A stretch of DNA of 64,000 nucleotides from Elysia chlorotica (Eukaryota > Mollusca > Gastropoda > Plakobranchidae). Below are positions 58,301 to 64,000 of this stretch, one piece after another. The notes under the pieces are model-generated. The model worked only from the letters and a program-made list of their open reading frames with translations. It had not been told where the DNA came from and did not search any database. Made by a program: the position numbers and the translations under genes. The stretch lies in assembly GCA_003991915.1 (NCBI GenBank), contig RQTK01000095.1:108239-172238 (forward strand), written 5' to 3'. The first letter of the stretch is position 1, and each line of letters begins with the position of its first letter.

Positions 58301-61300
58301 GCAGTTGGTCGGCACCCTGACGTACCCAGTTGGGAGGTGCTAGGTCAGTGCTTGGTCAGTGAAGCAGTCGCGAGCGGAATCAGTATTTATTTCACAACGA
58401 GAATCAACTGGCGTGCCACGCTTAATGGGTTAAATTGACTGGAGATAAAGTTTCAGTCCGCTTTTTCCACTTTCTCTTTTGTTTAGAAGCTCATGTGTAA
58501 CAGTCATCTTCGCACAGTCCTGGCAGTAAAAAAGTCACTATGCTGTCCACACTGAGGCTGTGTCTATAGTCTCATCTCGACCCCATCAGGGTTTTTAATA
58601 TGTTTTATTTTCAGTCGCAAACGGTTGCATTAGGGGAAATAGCGTTAAATATTTGCTGTTGTTTTTTGAAAAAAGAATGGTGAAGCAGAAGGAAATATAC
58701 ACCCCCCCCTCCCTGCTTGACTCTGGAGCTTGTAAGAACAAGAAAAAAATTGACAACATTAAAATATCACCAGCCAGCCTAAATGAACAATTTCAGCAAT
58801 TGATTTTAAGAGCAAAATGAAAATTTTATAGCTGATAATTATGTTAAAGAAAAAAGAGAATATTGCTAAAGTATCATCGTATTAAGATAAACAATAAACT
58901 AATAAACCGCAAGCAATTAAAAAAACAGTGATTCATTGGGGCTGGCTGATGGACATAAATATTCAAATTTATTTACAGAGAGGTCAAGCTGAACTCTACC
59001 AGATGTGTAGATGCTCGACTCCCCATGTGTGCTGGCTGCGTTTTCTTTTAGGTTTTCTTGGCGAGCGCGCACACACAGATAGATGGCCAGCAGAACCAGG
59101 GCGATGATGATGATGACGCCGGCAATAACAAGACCGACAATGACCCCAGTCTGGAGACTCTCGCCCTGGTAACCATACTCATCCTCCAAATATTCCAGGG
59201 TCGGACCTACAGAAGATATGAATGACACATTAAAACTTTAAAACTGAGTTCTTGAATGCTCACTTATGTGGGAAGCTAAAGATTTTTTAGGTAGCATAGG
59301 AATGTTAATGATATCATTAAACTATGCATCCAATGGTTGTGATCATTACCAAGGACATATTTCAATTATTTTATAAAAGAATATCATATGATGATATAGG
59401 TCTCGGTAACTCTCACATTCATTAAAATAAAATTGTGAACGATTTAAATTAGTTGGGTTTTTTTCTTATGAAACTTAAGTCTGGGATCTAAATCTACAAA
59501 GTACAATTAGACAGAATTACAATGCTGTTTGCTTACAAGTTAATTTAATCCTTTTTAGAATACATGAATCATCCCATATGCTCTTAAACTGACATTAATT
59601 CGTGATACGTTTCCAGTCAATAAATAAACGTTCTTTTTTGTGGTTTTTTGGTGAATCAGCATTGAGACTGTGCTTTTTGTTATGAGAGACATCATTGTCA
59701 TAATTGAGCAATTCCAACCAATATTTTTCATTTATTCATACATTCATTCAAACCTAATTGCTTTGCACTCTTGGTTTGTATTGACTTAATTACCTCGAAC
59801 CCGAAGCAGTCTCTGTTTGTCTTTATTAAAAAGAACAGTTGTTTTAACTAAAGCCTTTATACGTCTGTGTTGATAAAAGTTTTACAATAAACTTCAAAGG
59901 TTAAATTGATTTTCCTATCCACCTTGCGTTTTTCATTTATACCAACCATAGTACACCATGATTCATTGTCTAAGACTCTAAAATAACATGCACTAACGAA
60001 ATTCCAACACTGGGCTTTGTCATTTCAGCCATTAAGAGCTTTGTGGATGAACTAGAGGTAGGGGAGGGGGAGGGGTAACACACTGCTGAAACTGCGAGGC
60101 GCATGCTGGTCACATGTCCCTGACACTCGTGACAGCGACACAGACAGTTTGATGATCAAACATCCAAACAAAGCCAAACAACCTTCCCCTCTCCCCCGCT
60201 ATTCCATGTGCCAGTCTTGACACACCAACACCTTTGTTCAGTTAGAGACATGTATGCGATGGATCATACATGTAGATCCGCATCAATACTTGATTTGATC
60301 ACAATCCACCAAGAGATCTACACTAGATCTAATCATCTCTTCTCTGTCTTCCGCTTTTATTCCTCCACCCCCCACCCCTCTCTCTCTCTCTTAGGCTTAG
60401 GAAGCTCAAGATCGGTGCTTCGTGAATTCCCTCTGTGTAAGACTGTTCCTTGTCTTTCCTATGTCTATTCCTCTTTCTCCCTCCACCCTTGACTATGGGT
60501 CTACTTTCTGCTGATGTTCGTCTTTTTTTTAAATCTTCTCTCCCTCTCATCTCCTCCTTGTCATTTGTACCATGATCAGGCTCACGACAAATGAGGAACT
60601 CAACATGAAACAACTGTGTCTATGCGAGCTTGTAGCTCTGTGTGTGTGTGTGTAAGTATAGTGGGGAAAAGAGTGAAAGGCAGTAAAAGAAAAAGTTCAC
60701 ATTTTCCTATAGACTAAAATTCTTTTTGGTTAAACTTAATATTTGTTTCTACAGCATGCAGTAAAGAGCCATCACTCATATTAATGTAATGTACAATGTT
60801 TCTCCAAAAATTTGTAGCAATTCTAGTTTTTCCAAAAATTTGTAGCAATTCTAATTTTTCAAAAAAATTGTATCGTTTTTATTTTTTGTGTAACGTAACC
60901 ATGTATATTTTTACTATGATTATATGTGTGAAATACATGTAACATGTCCAAAACGATTTTCCCTCAAAGGGACAAATAAAGATTATCTTATCTTAACTAT
61001 CACTCGCTATATATCTTTCTCTCATCCCTCCTTTTCTTCCTTCTTTTTCATCTCTCCTTATCCTTCTTTCTTATCTTGTCCTGTTTTTTGTTTTGTTTTG
61101 TTTGTTTGATACCCTGCATCCAAGTTAACGAACCTGATATGTAGGCTACCAGTGGCCTGTATAAGGTCTTCCAAAAACAAAAAACAAAACAACTAAATGA
61201 AAGTTCTACAATTGATACAGAAATGGAAATACCAGCTGAGGATCAAAACGTTTGACGTCCTATTTGTCAATCCAGAGCACTAATGCTAGAGATATCTGGT

Positions 61301-63732
61301 GTCTTATATTGCTAAAAATACCATCTTAAATTATGGGTTAAATTAAATGTTCTGTCCCATAGGTTTCCTACATAGATGGGTGGAAAAAAAAAAGCAGCGA
61401 CACCAAGGATTTAAATCTTTGACCTCCTGCTCCTCAGTCCCGAGTACTGGAGTCTAATTACTAATTAAAATTTGAGAAAATTAGTAACACTGTTTTATTA
61501 TTATTTAGCTATTGAAGTCCAAAATAGACCTGTCTAAATATTTAAAAGAACAATCTTTTTTTGTTTTTGTTTATGGGAAATCAATTTCTCTTCCAGTGTC
61601 ATTACTTTTCTGTTTGATGTGGAACAGAAAAGAAAAACAGATCGGGTCTTTATTACAATTAATGGCAGAGCGCCATATAAAATACACATTTTTCGCAGGT
61701 CTCTCTAATGTGATTTTGACAGTGTTGCAAACAAACAAAGAAAAAATTGCACCGTGGCGATGCAGGAGACATTGCAAAGCCTGAGGCGCCAAGGCCTTGC
61801 GGATTTCACTGCCTTAATTGTGCAGACAGTTGGTCGACCCACATACAAAATGCGCCTGCATGCACCGTCTCTAGTTGTGTTGATCTTGATTCCCAACCCC
61901 CAGAAACATCAACACATCCTTAGTCCACTACATCTGTAGAGAATAGTTGAGGATTATCTTGCAAAAATTATATTTACCCAAGTCATTTTTCAGGCGCATG
62001 AGAAATTCATAATTCTTGGATTGGGGTGTAGTCTGTCTCACTCGAATTCTCATGACATTGTAGCGCGTCATACCCGTTATGGGCACTTGCGTTCCTGAGC
62101 CACACTTTATCAGATGCTGTGGGAAGGGAAACCAAATTTTCAAAGTTAAGCAGAACAACCAGTGAAGCCTTGGTGTAAATCCTGAATCAAAACTAGAAAA
62201 AATTGATTTTCAAATTTCAAAAAAGTTCCTCAAAAAGGAAAAAACATTCCAGGATTATGTGTTTTTACAAAGGGTTTCTTCATACCATACAAAACCATAA
62301 AGATCTTTTTGTAATGTATATCATCAATAACACTATAATGGACAGATTTGTGCATCAATAGTGTACATTAAATAATCTTGGGTAATTTCAATCTTCTTTT
62401 TTTTCCAAACAAATTTGATTATTACATCACTATTAGTCCTTTTTGTTTCATGTACAAAGAAAGATTGTAAAAAAGAAATTAACCTAGAAACAATGTTGTA
62501 ATAAAGCGGACACCACCCACAGCTTGCTTTCCTAGACAAATTGATTTTCACAATGCTATCTCCAACCTTCACTATCATAGTATTTTGTCAATACTTCCTT
62601 TGACTATGTTCACTTTTTGCTTGAGCCACTGAAATTTCCACTTATTTTTACAATCAATGTCAATTTCATAAACAAGTCCTTCTTCTGCCTTTGCCAGAAT
62701 GCAGCAATTACCCGTGGACGCCAAGGAACCACTAAATCCAACTGAACCTGTAATGACTTATTTAGATATAGATTTAATAAAACCTAAAGTTCTTTTCTAT
62801 AAGAGATATCAAATGAGAAAGAAAGAGCTGAAGAGTAAGTCATTTTCTTCTCCAAGATGTAAATCTAGATCTTTTAATCGAATATCAGAGTTTCTTCATA
62901 AGTTGCATACCACAACAAACTGAGCACAAAAATACACAACTTTTAAGAAAGAGAAAGGACTTTGCACGTCGTCTGTACAATAGCACACGTTGACAGATTT
63001 TATGATGATAAACGCCTGGAATCACTCTTTTACCATGTCCATATCGGCTGCGAAAAAACGGTATTTCCCAAATGTTTTTCCAGTCCGCTCTGGCAATCCA
63101 TGTCATACTGTTTGTCTATCAAAAATTCCCTTTATTAATTACATGTACCGGGCTGGGACGGAAAGATTACATCGCGGGGCCGGAGATTGACACAGACTGG
63201 TGGATTTTTGCTCGGCTCCACGCCACTGCAGATTTACGGGAAATCCCAAAACTGTGACAGCCTTGATTATAATGTGTCCCCGTCCCACTCTTTTGACTAA
63301 AATCTCAAATTTCATAGATCATAAACCAAAAACTAAACCTATCAATCACATATAATATCCAACATAGTGATTGCTCTTTACTGCCAGGATGCAATACTCT
63401 AGAGCAAACCCCTTCTCTCTTTTAAATTCAATCTCTACCTAGACGACATAATTATTCTTGTAGAATATTCTGAAAATCACAACAACCTACCTTAGGAACC
63501 GTGGTTAAGCTCTCAGAATCAAAGATTTGGACTTCAATCCCGCACTCGTCAAACTTAACGAGACTGATAAGGTACTGAATTCTGCGCCCCACGGCGGCTC
63601 GGATGGTCACATCACAGTGGTCACGAGTCGCTATCGTGTTATAGTTCGGAACATTCTTCACAGTTACAATTTCATCTTTGTCTGTGATAGAATAGCCATC
63701 AATTTTGTCACAACCAGGGCCTGCTAAGTCGA
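55307..63732 (-). CDS. CUB-domain type I membrane protein, last four coding exons (5' part outside the window)
   Basis: Minus-strand exons are 63491-63732, 61978-62116, 59000-59206 and 55307-56190. All are GT-AG with matching phases, giving 489 residues in the window. Exons 1-2 encode a CUB-like fold: GCDKIDGYSI, RDHCDVTIRA, LVKFDECGIEVQIFD, then HLIKCGSG and YNVMRIRVRQ to YEFLMRL. The aromatic/acidic F-D-E-C-G centre and the late hydrophobic strand are typical. Exon 3 has a short stalk (YLEDEYGYQGESL) and one transmembrane helix (VIVGLVIAGVIIIIALVLLA) followed by CVRARQ, so the tail is inside. Exon 4 is a 293-residue disordered tail: YANPAY (an NPxY-type PTB ligand), basic KKALKSAMKKP, Ser/Arg-rich blocks (RSRSGGRSHH; RRSRARSSSS), and the end EETDI, a class I PDZ-ligand shape. 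By analogy with CUB receptors it may bind an extracellular ligand and a cytoplasmic scaffold. The partner is unknown. Confidence 0.8.
57033..57086. repeat. 27-bp tandem duplication
   Basis: AATAAAATAAAAAAAAATTT plus AAACGAC occurs twice in a row, just beside the small open frame at 57078. Confidence 0.85.
57078..57215 (-). CDS. possible 45-residue acidic small protein or cryptic exon
   Basis: On the minus strand, an ATG in a good context (AAGATGGCT) at 57215 opens a 45-codon frame: MAFNFMQSLIDNPNLDTF, then DDSDIELDFEP and the end DELTFFV. It is strongly acidic with regular aromatic residues, unlike the A/T noise around it. The frame stays open further upstream for 58 codons up to a C-run region. 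It lies inside the CUB gene intron in the same orientation. It could be a small gene, an alternative first exon or a remnant of a mobile element. No family is recognised. Confidence 0.3.
   Translation of the reverse strand: MAFNFMQSLIDNPNLDTFNDNYDDSDIELDFEPSNQDFDELTFFV
60890..61005 (+). mobile_element. possible LINE 3' end with ATCTT tail
   Basis: TTTTCCCTCAAAGGGACAAA, then TAAAGATTATCTTATCTTAA, has the form of a LINE 3' terminus (hairpin CCCTC/GAGGG-like word, AATAAAG, then a short tandem tail). There is no coding part. The assignment rests on this ending only. Confidence 0.3.
61355..61465 (-). mobile_element. possible SINE head, minus orientation, old
   Basis: CAAGGATTTAAATCTTTGAC (reversed B-box region) followed by CTCCTGCTCCTCAGTCCCGA and a decayed A-box region resembles the tRNA-like heads at 11.8 and 33.1 kb. 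The body is too degraded to confirm. Confidence 0.3.
61500..61970. other. intronic DNA with several overlapping open frames, no gene
   Basis: Open frames on both strands between 61512 and 61939 lack splice signals and recognisable protein features. Taken as intron of the CUB gene. Confidence 0.5.
62117..63490 (-). other. intron splitting the CUB domain
   Basis: Donor GTAGGT after 63491 and acceptor TCCCACAG before 62116, phase 0. No recognised repeat. Short open frames at 62699-62923 and 62885-63257 have no splice context. Confidence 0.6.
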
Positions 63733-64000
63733 CTGAAAGGAGAAGAGATAGATAATAGTATTATGAAATTATCTTAAGTTTTAATATCAATAGATACAAA
63801 TTAAACAACTTTCTATTTCGTGCTAATTGAAATTGAATGTAAATTCACTTTTAAGTTAAGATAGGCCCCAGTTTCTAAAATCAGAATATATATTGAAAAT
63901 CATGACTCACAACACAGACCACATAAAAAAACTTTCTTTTGGGAATTTTAAAACAAAATGGAGCAGATCTAAAGATTCATGATTTGAAAACTGCTAGGGC
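63733..64000 (-). other. intron upstream of the first visible CUB exon
   Basis: The acceptor CTCCTTTCAG precedes base 63732 on the minus strand. The exon enters with two bases of a codon, so coding exons continue beyond the window. Confidence 0.7.

Larger units (their letters stand above)
56191..58999 (-). other. intron of the CUB gene between the membrane exon and the tail exon
   Basis: Donor GTAGAG after 59000 and acceptor AAACAG before 56190 on the minus strand. If the donor is not used, reading continues for 27 more codons (to SPNESLFF) and stops at 58917, with an AATAAA in the retained sequence. A short-tailed form is therefore conceivable. Confidence 0.6.
59207..61977 (-). other. intron of the CUB gene between the CUB and membrane exons
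   Basis: Bounded by GTAAAT after 61978 and TCTGTAG before 59206 on the minus strand. It holds a CT-rich tract near 60360-60395, a GT run at 60641-60653, a short tandem (TTTTTCCAAAAATTTGTAGC, about 60800-60860), and two weak repeat-end fragments listed separately. Confidence 0.7.

Noticed and set aside
61512-61939. Overlapping open frames on both strands near 61.5-61.9 kb
   Set aside because: No splice signals, no domain. They lie within the intron of the CUB gene, whose exon phases match without them.

Overview
The window looks like nuclear DNA of a gastropod mollusc. It is AT-rich, has long introns with GT-AG junctions, and is crowded with short repeats. The palindromic words AGATCT and TCTAGA recur in dense patches, there are tRNA-headed SINEs sharing one body sequence, and there is an RNase H-bearing LINE of a kind common in snails. 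The organism is inferred from repeat character and protein style only.

Four host genes can be built from splice signals and matching codon phase. (1) A plus-strand nuclear protein gene (coding exons 6143-15535, 929 residues) has an NRF1-like WWP block, a C2HC zinc finger, a long disordered Ser/Pro-rich region and a C-terminal SUMO-interaction-like motif. Its 3' UTR probably runs to about 17.8 kb. (2) On the minus strand is the last coding exon (30060-30595) of a small single-pass membrane protein with a PPxY tail, followed by a long 3' UTR to about 28.1 kb. (3) A plus-strand RING-type E3 ligase gene has two coding exons (37358-37527 and 41311-42544, 467 residues): a RING split by the intron, a TRAF-like zinc finger, a disordered middle, a coiled coil and an acidic end. 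(4) On the minus strand is the 3' part of a CUB-domain type I membrane protein gene (exons 63491-63732, 61978-62116, 59000-59206, 55307-56190), whose long basic Ser/Arg-rich tail ends in a PDZ-ligand-like sequence. Its upstream exons lie beyond the window.

Genes 1 and 2 converge on a repeat-filled gap (about 18-28 kb). Genes 2 and 3 diverge from a 30.6-37.3 kb spacer that holds a pogo/Tigger-like element, a SINE, a 1.06 kb tandem duplication and two inverted repeats. Genes 3 and 4 converge on another repeat region (about 43-54 kb) with a LINE copy, a SINE and a 170 bp duplication. Nothing suggests these genes act in one pathway; they read as unrelated neighbours.

The repeat content is layered. 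A pogo/Tigger-like element is split by about 4.5 kb of LINE and other DNA. Inside that LINE, a 576 bp terminal-inverted-repeat element sits between two identical 96 bp copies of LINE sequence. A small inverted-repeat element occurs in the probable 3' UTRs of two genes. I saw no rRNA, CRISPR array, free-standing tRNA gene, or clear retrovirus, LTR or Polinton copy. One coding-like remnant at 38.2-39.3 kb could not be classified.
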